Position numbers and translations under genes: made by a program
Assembly (NCBI GenBank): GCA_963742585.1
Contig: CAVUMI010000006.1
Location: forward strand, 682,001-746,000
DNA length: 64,000 bases
Reading direction: 5' to 3'
Source of the DNA: JACDEA01 sp963742585
Lineage (GTDB): Bacteria > Actinomycetota > Acidimicrobiia > Acidimicrobiales > JACDEA01
Part shown: piece after piece, positions 43,326-51,983 of the stretch
Layout of the letters: each line of letters starts with the position of its first letter
Numbering within the stretch: the first letter of the stretch is position 1
The notes under the pieces: generated by a model
Database searches by the model: none
What the model was told of the DNA's origin: nothing
Seen by the model: only the letters and a program-made list of their open reading frames with translations

Positions 43326-43766
43326 ATGGCCGAGTACCTGCCGATCTTCACGCTGCTGGTGCTGGCCAGTCTCTTCGCCGGGCTCTCGTTCATCGCGTCG
43401 GGCTTGCTCGCACCGCAACGGCCGACCAATGCCAAGTCGGCGCCGTATGAGTGCGGCATCGTGCCGACCCGCGAGCCCGCCGAGCGGTTCCCGGTGCGCT
43501 TCTACCTGGTCGCGATGATCTTCATCATCTTCGACATCGAAATCATCTTCCTCTATCCGTGGGCGGTGATCTTCCGCCAGCTCGAACTGTTCGGCCTCAT
43601 CGAGATGGCGGTGTTCGCAGTCGCGGTGTTCGTGTCGTTCATGTACCTCATCAGCCAGGGCGCGCTCGACTGGGGTCCGGCGTTGCGGGGCCGGCGGCCG
43701 AGTGTCATCACCGGCGAACGCACAAGCACATCCACGATCCGCCGCATCGGACGCGACGCGGCGTAG
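43326..43766 (+). CDS. nuoA: NADH-quinone oxidoreductase subunit A
   Basis: A 146-residue protein with three helices. KSAPYECGIVPTREPAERFP and RFYLVAMIFIIFDIEIIFLY contain the conserved loop cysteine (C43-type) and the F-D-x-E motif of NuoA. It forms part of the Q-module membrane arm. The C-terminal tail is longer than usual and basic. First of the complete 14-gene nuo set. Confidence 0.95.
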   Translation: MAEYLPIFTLLVLASLFAGLSFIASGLLAPQRPTNAKSAPYECGIVPTREPAERFPVRFYLVAMIFIIFDIEIIFLYPWAVIFRQLELFGLIEMAVFAVAVFVSFMYLISQGALDWGPALRGRRPSVITGERTSTSTIRRIGRDAA

Positions 43767-43778
43767 AGGAATCCGCCG

Positions 43779-44267
43779 ATGGGCCTGGAAGACCTCAACC
43801 ACAACTTCCTCACTGGGACGCTGGAAGATCTCGTCAAGTGGGCGCGCCGCAACAGCGTCTGGCCGGCGACGTTCGGCCTCGCCTGTTGTGCCATCGAAAT
43901 GATGGCCACGGGCGCGGCCAACTTCGACCTCAGCCGCTTTGGCATGGAGGTCTTCCGCGCCTCGCCCCGCCAGGCCGATCTCATGATCGTGGCCGGCCGG
44001 GTGTCGCAGAAAATGGCACCGGTCCTGCGTCAGGTCTACGACCAGATGATGGAGCCGAAGTGGGTCATCTCGATGGGTGTCTGCGCGTCGAGCGGTGGCA
44101 TGTTCAACAACTACGCCATCGTGCAAGGCGTCGATCAGGTCGTGCCGGTCGACGTCTATGCGCCGGGGTGCCCGCCGGGGCCGGAAACCCTCATCCACGC
44201 GATCCTCACGCTGCACGAGAAGATCCGCACCGGTGAACTCACGCAGCGGCGGCCGATCTACGTATGA
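43779..44267 (+). CDS. nuoB: NADH-quinone oxidoreductase subunit B
   Basis: A 162-residue protein. The N2 cluster ligands are seen as GLACCAIEMM (tandem cysteines), VCASSGGMFNNYA and APGCPPGPETLIHA. It carries the terminal 4Fe-4S cluster that reduces menaquinone. It overlaps nuoC by ATGA. Confidence 0.96.
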   Translation: MGLEDLNHNFLTGTLEDLVKWARRNSVWPATFGLACCAIEMMATGAANFDLSRFGMEVFRASPRQADLMIVAGRVSQKMAPVLRQVYDQMMEPKWVISMGVCASSGGMFNNYAIVQGVDQVVPVDVYAPGCPPGPETLIHAILTLHEKIRTGELTQRRPIYV

Positions 44268-44713
44268 CCGCTCTCGTCGCCGAGGTCGTGCACGTCACTC
44301 GCGATGACTACGTCGCCAGCGTCAGCAAGTACCGCGACGACGGCTTCGTGATGTGCGCTGACGTTTGCGCCACCGACTATCTCACCCACCCGGGCCGGGC
44401 TTTGCCCGAGGGGGTTACCGCCGAGCGCTTCGAGTTGGTGGTCAACCTGCTGTCATTCGAGCCGCCGCGCCGCGTGCGCATCCGCGTGCAGGTGCCCGGC
44501 GACGATCCGCAGATCCCGTCGCTGTTCGACTTGTATCCCGGCACCGAGGCGATGGAGCGCGAGGTGTTCGACCTCATGGGCATCGCCTTCGTCGACCATC
44601 CCGATCTGACCCGGATCCTCATGCCCGAGGACTGGGAAGGTCACCCGCTGCGCAAGGACTACTCGGTGGGCCGCATCCCCGTGCAGTTCAAAGCACCTCC
44701 GGACACCCGATGA
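44264..44713 (+). CDS. nuoC: NADH-quinone oxidoreductase subunit C
   Basis: A 149-residue protein. FELVVNLLSFEPPRRVRIRV and VFDLMGIAFVDHPDLTRILM followed by EDWEGHPLRKDY are the 30-kDa subunit signature. Not fused to NuoD. Overlaps nuoB and nuoD by ATGA on both sides. Confidence 0.95.
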   Translation: MTALVAEVVHVTRDDYVASVSKYRDDGFVMCADVCATDYLTHPGRALPEGVTAERFELVVNLLSFEPPRRVRIRVQVPGDDPQIPSLFDLYPGTEAMEREVFDLMGIAFVDHPDLTRILMPEDWEGHPLRKDYSVGRIPVQFKAPPDTR

Positions 44714-46044
44714 CCGACATCGACGCCGATCTCATCGCCGAGACGTCCGAAGGCGCGCAGGAAATGCGCCCGCGGAACATCACCACGCCCGAGGAGCTGG
44801 GTCGCGAGATCGGTGCGGTCCTGCGCCTCCCCGAGGGCGTTGCGGTCGACGTCGAGGACACCAACGTCGAGTTCTTCGAAGACGAGACGATGATCATCAA
44901 CATGGGTCCGCAGCACCCGAGCACCCACGGCGTGCTGCGACTCATGCTCGAGCTCGACGGCGAGACGGTCCTCAGGACCAAGCCGATCATCGGCTACCTG
45001 CACACTGGTATGGAGAAGACCGGCGAAGAGCTCACGTATGTGCAAGAGGGCACGAACGTGACGCGCATGGACTACCTCTCGCCGTTGTTCAACGAGTTGG
45101 TGTTCGCCCTCGCGGCCGAGGAGCTGCTCGGCATCGACGTTCCTCCCCGGGCGACGTGGATCCGCATGCTGATGTGCGAGCTCAACCGCATCAGTTCGCA
45201 CCTCCTGTTCATGGCCACGAACGGCATGGACCTGGGCGCGGTGTCGATGATGATCTACGGCTGGCGCGAGCGCGAACTGGTTCTTTCCTTCTTCGAGAAA
45301 GTCACCGGGCTGCGCATGAACCACAACTACATCCGGGTGGGCGGCGTGTCCGCCGACCTGACCGACGGGTGGGAAGCCGACGTTCTCGAACTGTGCGACC
45401 GGATCGGGCCCCGCCTCGACGAGTACGACGAGTTGCTTACCGGGCAGCCGATCTTTCGGGAGCGCACCGAGGGCGTCGGTGTCCTGACGCCCGAACAGGC
45501 CATCGCGCTTTCGGCGACGGGCCCCATCCTTCGTTCCACCGGCATCGCATGGGATCTGCGCCGCGACATGCCGTACCAGTTCTACGACCAGGTCGACTTC
45601 GACGTGGTGGTCGGTACCTACGGCGACTCGTTCGACCGCTACGCGATCCGGCTCAACGAGATCCGCGAGTCGATCAAGATCGTCCGCCAGATCGTCGACA
45701 AAGTTCCGCCCGGTGATTACCGCATCCAGGACGCCAAGGTCACCCCGCCGCCGCGGGCGCGCATCGACCAGTCGATGGAAGCCCTGATCCATCACTTCAA
45801 GCTGTTCACCGAGGGGTTCAAGGTTCCGGAGGGCGAGACCTACGTCGCCATCGAGTCCCCGCGCGGTGAGCTGGGCTGTTACCTCGTATCCGACGGAGGC
45901 CCCAAGCCGTATCGGCTCCACATTCGAGGACCGTCCTTCGTCAACCTTCAGACGCTGCCCACCATGATGCGCGGCGGGCTGGTCGCCGACGCGGTCGCCA
46001 TCATCTCGAGCGTCGACCCGGTCATGGGGGAAGTCGATCGATGA
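44710..46044 (+). CDS. nuoD: NADH-quinone oxidoreductase subunit D
   Basis: A 444-residue protein. INMGPQHPSTHGVLRLMLEL is the quinone-site motif, and HTGMEKTGEELTYVQEGTNV, IESPRGELGCYLVSDGG are the 49-kDa subunit marks. A 55-residue N-terminal extension rich in acidic residues precedes the domain. Its TGA overlaps a 26-codon micro-ORF that leads to nuoE. Confidence 0.95.
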   Translation: MTDIDADLIAETSEGAQEMRPRNITTPEELGREIGAVLRLPEGVAVDVEDTNVEFFEDETMIINMGPQHPSTHGVLRLMLELDGETVLRTKPIIGYLHTGMEKTGEELTYVQEGTNVTRMDYLSPLFNELVFALAAEELLGIDVPPRATWIRMLMCELNRISSHLLFMATNGMDLGAVSMMIYGWRERELVLSFFEKVTGLRMNHNYIRVGGVSADLTDGWEADVLELCDRIGPRLDEYDELLTGQPIFRERTEGVGVLTPEQAIALSATGPILRSTGIAWDLRRDMPYQFYDQVDFDVVVGTYGDSFDRYAIRLNEIRESIKIVRQIVDKVPPGDYRIQDAKVTPPPRARIDQSMEALIHHFKLFTEGFKVPEGETYVAIESPRGELGCYLVSDGGPKPYRLHIRGPSFVNLQTLPTMMRGGLVADAVAIISSVDPVMGEVDR

Positions 46045-46121
46045 GGGAGCCGGAGGCGAAGCCGGAAGGCGACCGGGCAGACGCAGGGTGGGCTGCCATC
46101 CGAAGGATGGCGGACCAGTGA
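46041..46121 (+). CDS. Micro-ORF (26 aa) bridging nuoD and nuoE
   Basis: ATG at 46041 overlaps the nuoD stop (ATGA) and its own TGA at 46119-46121 overlaps the nuoE GTG (GTGA). The peptide REPEAKPEGDRADAGWAAIR then RMADQ is charged and Pro/Glu-rich. A perfect hairpin, GCCATCC-GAA-GGATGGC, lies within it at 46095-46111. The chain of overlaps suggests it maintains translational coupling, but whether the peptide has a function is unknown. Confidence 0.45.
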   Translation: MREPEAKPEGDRADAGWAAIRRMADQ

Positions 46122-46664
46122 GCCGGTTGTCGGGGGACATCCTCACTCGCGCCGCGGGACACGATCGCCGTGTATCCCGGCGCCCGGTCTGCGCTCATCC
46201 CGTTGCTCCACCTCGCGCAGGAACAGGACGGCTACCTCACGGGTGATGCCATCGAGCACATCGCCGAGCTCCTCGGTCTGACCGCGGCCGAGGTGATGGG
46301 CACCGCGACGTTCTACGACATGATCTTCACCGACAAGGTCGGACGCTGGCTGGTGTCGGTATGCACGAACATCGCCTGCCTCCTCAACGGCGGCTACGAG
46401 TTGCTGGCCCACGCCGAGGAGAAGCTCGGTGTGCGGCCTGGCGTGACGTCGCACGATGGACGGTTCACGCTGGAAGAGGTCGAGTGCATCGCCCGGTGCG
46501 ACGAAGCGCCGTGTCTCGCGGTCAATTGGCGGTTCTTCGGCAACGTGACCAACAGCGGCTTCGATCAGCTGGTCGCCGATCTCGAGTCGGGCAAGCTCGA
46601 CGACGAGGTGCCGGCGCACGGCACGCTCAACCGCGTACGGCGTGAGGTGCCGCGGGTTCCATGA
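46118..46664 (+). CDS. nuoE: NADH-quinone oxidoreductase subunit E, one-base frame break
   Basis: From GTG 46118: SRLSGDILTRAAG, then after removal of one C at 46160 the frame continues TIAVYPGARSALIPLLHLAQ, EQDGYLT, which is the normal NuoE start. The 2Fe-2S ligands are VSVCTNIACLLNGG and ECIARCDEAPCLAVN. Full length about 181 residues. Without the correction only a shorter form from GTG 46170 is possible, lacking the N-terminal helices. It partners with NuoF and G in NADH oxidation. Overlaps nuoF by ATGA. Confidence 0.85.
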
Positions 46665-47998
46665 CCGTCACCGACGCACCGAAGATCGTCACGTCGCGGC
46701 TGCGCTACGACGACAGCCACACGCTCGAGCGCTACCTGGCCACCGGCGGGTACGAAGCGCTGCGCAAGGCGCTGACGATGAAGCCCGAGGACGTGCAGGC
46801 CGAAGTTGAGACCTCGGGCATCCTCGGCCGGGGCGGCGCCGGCTTCCCGGCCGGCATCAAGTGGAAGACGACGATGGCGCTCCCGCGGCCCCACTACCTC
46901 GTCGTCAACGGCGACGAGAGCGAGCCGGCCACGTTCAAGGATCACATGCTCATCGAGCGCGACCCGCATCAGATCATCGAGGGCGCGCTGATAACCGCGT
47001 ACGCCACGCAGTGCGATCAGATCTTCCTGTATGTGCGGGGCGAGTTCGCGCTCGGGATCGAGCGCATGCAGGCCGCGCTCAACGAGGCGTATGCGCACGG
47101 CGCGGTGGGTCGCGACGTTCTCGCGTCCGGCTTCGCGGTCGACGCGCTCGTGCACCCGGGTGCCGGCGCGTACATCTGCGGCGAAGAAACCGCGCTGCTT
47201 GAAAGCCTCGAGGGCAAGCGCGGTTTCCCGCGCATCAAGGTCCCGCCGAAGATCATTCCGGCCACGATCGGCGTCTACAACAAGCCCACCGTGGTGAACA
47301 ACGTCGAGACGATGGCCAACATCCCCTGGATCGTGATGAACGGCGGCGCCGCGTTCGCTGCACTCGGCGCGGGCCGGTCCACCGGCACTCGAATCTTCTC
47401 GCTCTCGGGTCAGGTGAAGCGGCCGGGCAATTACGAGGTCGAGATGGTGAAGACCACCTTCCGCGACCTCATCTACGCGCCGGTGTACGGCGCAGGAATC
47501 CAGGGCGGCGGGGAACTGAAGGCGTTCATTCCGGGCGGCGCGTCGTCACCGTGGTTCGGCCCGCAGCACCTCGACCTTCCACTGGGTCAGGACGAAGTCG
47601 CGCAGGCGCAGGGAACGTTGCCGGGAGGCGGCGGCTCGATGCTCGGTTCTGGCTCGGTCGTGGTGATGAACGAGACCGCATGTCCCGTGCGGGCGGCGTG
47701 GCGGCTGGCCCGCTTCTTCGCCAAAGAGTCGTGCGGGCAGTGCACCCCGTGTCGCGAGGGCACCGGGTGGCTCGACCGCATCATGTTCCGCATCGAGTCC
47801 GGCTCCGGCCGCATGGAAGACCTCGACCTGCTGCTCGACGTCTCCGACAACATTGCGCCGGGCCTGGCCTTCCCGTACCCGATGACCACCATCTGCTTCC
47901 TCGGGCCGTCGTCGCCCATGCCGATCTGCTCCGCGCTCAACATGTTCCGTGACGACTTCCTCGTCCACATCAAGGACGGCGGGTGCCCCTATGGCTGA
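46661..47998 (+). CDS. nuoF: NADH-quinone oxidoreductase subunit F
   Basis: A 445-residue protein. GRGGAGFPAGIKWKTT binds NADH and FMN, AGAYICGEETALLESLEGKR is the FMN loop, and ESCGQCTPCREGTGW gives the 4Fe-4S ligands. It is the NADH-oxidising subunit. Its end (MFRDDFLVHIKDGGCPYG) abuts a 145-bp insert and a duplicated TGGCTGA. Confidence 0.96.
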   Translation: MTVTDAPKIVTSRLRYDDSHTLERYLATGGYEALRKALTMKPEDVQAEVETSGILGRGGAGFPAGIKWKTTMALPRPHYLVVNGDESEPATFKDHMLIERDPHQIIEGALITAYATQCDQIFLYVRGEFALGIERMQAALNEAYAHGAVGRDVLASGFAVDALVHPGAGAYICGEETALLESLEGKRGFPRIKVPPKIIPATIGVYNKPTVVNNVETMANIPWIVMNGGAAFAALGAGRSTGTRIFSLSGQVKRPGNYEVEMVKTTFRDLIYAPVYGAGIQGGGELKAFIPGGASSPWFGPQHLDLPLGQDEVAQAQGTLPGGGGSMLGSGSVVVMNETACPVRAAWRLARFFAKESCGQCTPCREGTGWLDRIMFRIESGSGRMEDLDLLLDVSDNIAPGLAFPYPMTTICFLGPSSPMPICSALNMFRDDFLVHIKDGGCPYG

Positions 47999-48143
47999 GC
48001 GGCCCCTCTCCAAGTTGCAGTTTCGCAACCACGCGCCTCCAAGTTGGGCGTCGCGTGCGATTTGTACCAACTTTGCAACCCGAATTTCGATCTTGGAGGC
48101 AGTCCGTCACAAATCCGCGACTTGGAGTCAGCGCCGTGGCTGA
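47992..48143. mobile_element. Small MITE-like insert between nuoF and nuoG
   Basis: TGGCTGA occurs at 47992-47998 (nuoF stop) and again at 48137-48143 (nuoG start), bracketing about 138 bases that are less GC-rich than the surroundings. The ends are imperfect inverted repeats (GCGGC..C..CTCCAAGTTGC versus, reverse complemented, CGGCGCTGACTCCAAGTCGC), with a second nested pair CCTCCAAGTTG and CTTGGAGG. The layout fits a miniature inverted-repeat element with a 7-bp target duplication. An open frame of 50 codons (47991-48143) crosses it and keeps stop/start overlap on both sides. Confidence 0.6.
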
Positions 48144-50811
48144 ACCGACCGGGAGCACCGTGAAGATCATCCTCGACGGCAAGGAGGTGGAGGCGCGCGA
48201 GGGCGAGGTCATCATCGCCGCCGCCGACCGGGCCGGCGTCTACATCCCACGGTTCTGCTACCACCCGCGGATGAAGCCGGTCGGCATGTGCCGCATGTGC
48301 CTCGTCGACGTCACCGGCCCGCGCGGGCCCATGCTCGTGCCCGCTTGCTTCATCGAAGTGGCCGAGGGCCAAGAGGTCTTCACCAACACGCCACGCGTCA
48401 AGAAGGCCCAAGACGGCATTCTCGAATTCCTGCTGGTCAACCATCCGCTCGACTGCCCCGTGTGCGACAAGGGCGGCGAGTGCCCCCTCCAAGATCAGAC
48501 GCTCGCCTTCGGTCCCGGCGAGACCCGCTTCGTCGAGGAGAAGCGTCACTTCGAGAAGCCGATCGCGTTGTCGCCGCTGGTGTTGCTCGACCGCGAACGT
48601 TGCATTCAGTGCGCGCGCTGCACGCGCTTTGCCGACGAGATCGCCGGGGATCCGCTCATCGACTTCTTCGACCGCGGTGAGCGCCTAGAAGTGGCGACGT
48701 ATCCCGACCACCCGTTCGCCTCCTACTTCAGCGGCAACACCGTGCAGATCTGCCCGGTCGGCGCGTTGACCGCGGTGCCGTACCGCTTCCGCGCCCGGCC
48801 CTGGGATCTCGAGCAGGTCGAGAGCAGCTGCACCGTCTGTTCGGTGGGTTGCCGTATCGCGGTGCAGTCCTCGGCCAACAAGCTCACGCGCTACCTCGGC
48901 ATCGATGCCGAGCCGGTCAACCACGGCTGGCTGTGCGACAAGGGTCGCTTCAGCTTCGAGGCCGTCAACAGCACGGAGCGGATTACCGCGCCGAAGGTGC
49001 GTAAGAACGGCGAACTGGTCGACGTGGCGTGGGGCGAGGCCCTCGACGCGGCCGCTAAGGCGATCCGCGACGCCCGTGATCGCTTCGGGCCCGGCGCGGT
49101 CGCCATCCTCGGCGGCGCCCGGCTGCCGAACGAGGACGCGTACGCGTGGGCCAAGTTGGCCAAGGGCGTCATCGGCACCGACAACGTCGACGCCCAACTT
49201 GGTGACGGCCTGCCGGCCGAGCTCGTCCTCGGGCTCCCGCGCGCCACGATCGAGGAAGCGTGCGCGGCGCCCGCGCTGATCCTGCTCGCGCCCGATCTGA
49301 AGGAAGAGCTTCCGGTCCTGTATCTGCGACTCCGGTCAGCCGCGATCGACCGCGGGTTGCCGATCATCGAGATCGCACCACGCGCCACCGGCTTGACCCG
49401 CCACGCGCGGGTCCGGTTGGGCTACCGACCGGGCGAGGTGGCCGCGCTGGCCCACGCGCTGGTCAACGGTGCCACGGGCGATGTCGGGCCGATTGGCCGG
49501 GCGACCATCGAGGAAGCGCGCAGCCTGCTTGCGCAGCCCGGTGTCGTCATCGTCGCCGGTCGCACGTCACTGGCCGAACCGGCGGACGGTCTCGCCGATG
49601 CCATCGGGTTGCTCGCTACCGGGTTGCCCGGTGCCCGCATCCTGCCCGCTCTGCGCCGCGGCAATGTTCTCGGCGCGCTCGACATGGGCCTGGCGCCTGG
49701 TGTGCTTCCCGGCCGGGTCGCACTCGATGCCGCGCGTGAGTGGTTCGGGCAGGAGTGGGGCGTCGTCCCCGAAGAGCGCGGGACCGACGCGTCGGGAATC
49801 CTGGCCGCCGCGGCCGAGGGCAAGATTCAGGCCCTGGTGCTGCTCGGCGCCGATCCCCTGGCCGACGTTCCCGATCGTGAGCTGGCGCGGCGCGCCCTCA
49901 GCGGGGCGGGGAGCGTGATCGGCGTGGACCTCTTTGCCACACCGTCGCTGGAACACGCCGACGTGATCTTGCCCGCCGCCGCGTTTGCCGAGCGACCAGG
50001 TACCGCAACGAACATCGAGGGTCGCGTCTCTCGCCTTGGCCAGAAGCTCACCCCGCCGGGGGTGGCGTGGCCCGACTGGATGATCGCCGCCGAACTCGCG
50101 GCCCGTCTCGGGGGTGGCTTCAGCACCGAGACCATCGACGACCTCACCGACGAGATCCAACGGCTGGCGCCGTCGCACCATGGCGTCACCCGCGCGCTGC
50201 TTCGGTCGCGCGATTACCGCGACGGCGTCATCGTGCCGCTTACCCATGTGCCGACTGCGACCGAGCCCGTGGCGACGAGCGACGTCGGCGGTCACGATCC
50301 CGATGCCGCCACGCCGCCGATCGATCCGGCCGCCACCCCGGGAATCCTCGAGGTCGAGACGCACGCCGTGCCGGTCACCGCGCAGGCGCCGGCGGAGGCG
50401 GCCGCACCGGCGGACGAGATCGAGGACGCGCTCGAGCGGCCCGCGCCGCTGACCTATGAGGCCACCGCGACCGAGCCGGTGCCGCCACCTCACGACGCCT
50501 ACGCGCTCCGCCTGGTGTCATCCCGAACGCTCTACGACCACGGCACGTTGACGCAGCACTCGCCGTCGATGGCGCCGCTGGCGCCGGAGCCCACCGTGCA
50601 TGTGAACCCGTACGACCTCGAACGCCTCGGCGTGAAGTCGGGCGGCAGCGTGCGCCTGATCGGGCGCACTCGCATCGTGGTCAACGCTGTGGCCGACGAC
50701 GGCGTCCCGCGTGGCAACGCCTTCGTCCCGTTCAACACCGGCGGCCTCGGTGCCGCCGACCTCATCGACGTCAACGCACTCGCCAACGACGTACGGATGG
50801 AGACCCCATGA
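48136..50811 (+). CDS. nuoG: NADH-quinone oxidoreductase subunit G
   Basis: An 891-residue protein. In order: 2Fe-2S (RFCYHPRMKPVGMCRMCLVD), the C-P-V-C-D-K-G-G-E-C region with the H-x3-C ligand cluster, ERCIQCARCTRFADEIAG, then the molybdopterin-oxidoreductase-like domain with SCTVCSVGCRIAVQ cluster N7. An Ala/Pro/Glu-rich linker of about 75 residues (about 709-782) is unusual and separates off a C-terminal domain. GTG 48136 is the start. NuoG would bridge NuoEF to the Q module. Confidence 0.94.
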   Translation: MAEPTGSTVKIILDGKEVEAREGEVIIAAADRAGVYIPRFCYHPRMKPVGMCRMCLVDVTGPRGPMLVPACFIEVAEGQEVFTNTPRVKKAQDGILEFLLVNHPLDCPVCDKGGECPLQDQTLAFGPGETRFVEEKRHFEKPIALSPLVLLDRERCIQCARCTRFADEIAGDPLIDFFDRGERLEVATYPDHPFASYFSGNTVQICPVGALTAVPYRFRARPWDLEQVESSCTVCSVGCRIAVQSSANKLTRYLGIDAEPVNHGWLCDKGRFSFEAVNSTERITAPKVRKNGELVDVAWGEALDAAAKAIRDARDRFGPGAVAILGGARLPNEDAYAWAKLAKGVIGTDNVDAQLGDGLPAELVLGLPRATIEEACAAPALILLAPDLKEELPVLYLRLRSAAIDRGLPIIEIAPRATGLTRHARVRLGYRPGEVAALAHALVNGATGDVGPIGRATIEEARSLLAQPGVVIVAGRTSLAEPADGLADAIGLLATGLPGARILPALRRGNVLGALDMGLAPGVLPGRVALDAAREWFGQEWGVVPEERGTDASGILAAAAEGKIQALVLLGADPLADVPDRELARRALSGAGSVIGVDLFATPSLEHADVILPAAAFAERPGTATNIEGRVSRLGQKLTPPGVAWPDWMIAAELAARLGGGFSTETIDDLTDEIQRLAPSHHGVTRALLRSRDYRDGVIVPLTHVPTATEPVATSDVGGHDPDAATPPIDPAATPGILEVETHAVPVTAQAPAEAAAPADEIEDALERPAPLTYEATATEPVPPPHDAYALRLVSSRTLYDHGTLTQHSPSMAPLAPEPTVHVNPYDLERLGVKSGGSVRLIGRTRIVVNAVADDGVPRGNAFVPFNTGGLGAADLIDVNALANDVRMETP

Positions 50812-51983
50812 TCCGCGGGTTGCTCGCCGCCGGGGATCCCCTGTTCGCTGAGGGCGTCGATCTCGGCGTGTTCATGGTGGTGGTCATCAAGACCGTGGCC
50901 ACGTTCGCGGTCCTCATGGTCGCGGTGCTGTTCATGGTGTGGTTCGAGCGCAAGGTGATCGCCCGCGTCTTTCAGAACCGGATCGGACCCAACCGCGCCG
51001 GTCCGTTCGGGATCCTCCAGACCCTGGCCGACGGCATCAAGCTGTTCTTCAAGGAAGACCTCCAGCCCGATGCGGCCGACATGCGCATCTACCGGCTCGC
51101 GCCGTATCTCTCGGCGGTGCCCGCCTTCCTCCTGTTCGCCGTCGTGCCCGTGGGCGGATCGATCTCGATCTTCGGCCACCGCACGCAGCTGCAGCTGGCC
51201 GACCCACCCATCGGTGTGCTGTTCATCCTCGTGTGCTCGTCGGTGGCGGTGTACGGCGTGATGCTGGCGGGCTGGTCGTCCGGCTCGAAGTACCCCCTCC
51301 TCGGCTCGGTACGGGCATCGGCCCAGATGGTTTCCTACGAAGCGGCGATGGGCCTATCGGTGGCCGCGGTCGTGTTGATCACCGGCTCGTTGTCGACGCA
51401 CGACATCGTCGAATCACAGCTCGGTGGCGTCATCCACTGGAACGTCTTCCGGCTGGGCATCGTGCCGTTCATCATCTTCCTGGTCGCTGTCACCGCCGAG
51501 TTGAACCGGCCGCCGTTCGACTTGGTGGAGGCCGAACAGGAGCTGGTTGGCGGCTTCCACACCGAGTACAGCTCGATCCGGTTCGCGCTCTTCTTCCTGG
51601 CCGAATTCATGAACACGGTCACGATGTCGGCGGTGGTCGTCACGCTGTTCCTGGGCGGGCCCAACGCGCCGTTCGCCGAAGACTTCTTCACCGGCTGGGC
51701 GTGGGGGCTGTTGTGGTTCCTCGTGAAGCTGTTCATGTTCTTGTTCATGTACGTGTGGCTGCGGGCGACGTTGCCTCGGCTGCGGTACGACCAGCTCATG
51801 GATCTCGGTTGGAAACGGCTGATCCCGCTGTCGCTGGCGTGGCTGCTGATCGACGGCGCCATCATCCTCGGCCGCTGGCGGTACATCCCGGTGGCGGTGG
51901 TCCTCGGTGTGTTGTTCGCTGCGCTCCTGGCGCGGTCAATGGCCGTCGGCCGCGCTAACGCCGATCAGGAGGCACTCAACTAA
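50808..51983 (+). CDS. nuoH: NADH-quinone oxidoreductase subunit H
   Basis: A 391-residue membrane protein with about eight helices. RVFQNRIGPNRAGPFGILQT and ELNRPPFDLVEAEQELVGGF are the classical ND1 motifs at the quinone channel. It starts by ATGA overlap with nuoG and overlaps nuoI by one base (TAATG). Confidence 0.96.
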   Translation: MIRGLLAAGDPLFAEGVDLGVFMVVVIKTVATFAVLMVAVLFMVWFERKVIARVFQNRIGPNRAGPFGILQTLADGIKLFFKEDLQPDAADMRIYRLAPYLSAVPAFLLFAVVPVGGSISIFGHRTQLQLADPPIGVLFILVCSSVAVYGVMLAGWSSGSKYPLLGSVRASAQMVSYEAAMGLSVAAVVLITGSLSTHDIVESQLGGVIHWNVFRLGIVPFIIFLVAVTAELNRPPFDLVEAEQELVGGFHTEYSSIRFALFFLAEFMNTVTMSAVVVTLFLGGPNAPFAEDFFTGWAWGLLWFLVKLFMFLFMYVWLRATLPRLRYDQLMDLGWKRLIPLSLAWLLIDGAIILGRWRYIPVAVVLGVLFAALLARSMAVGRANADQEALN

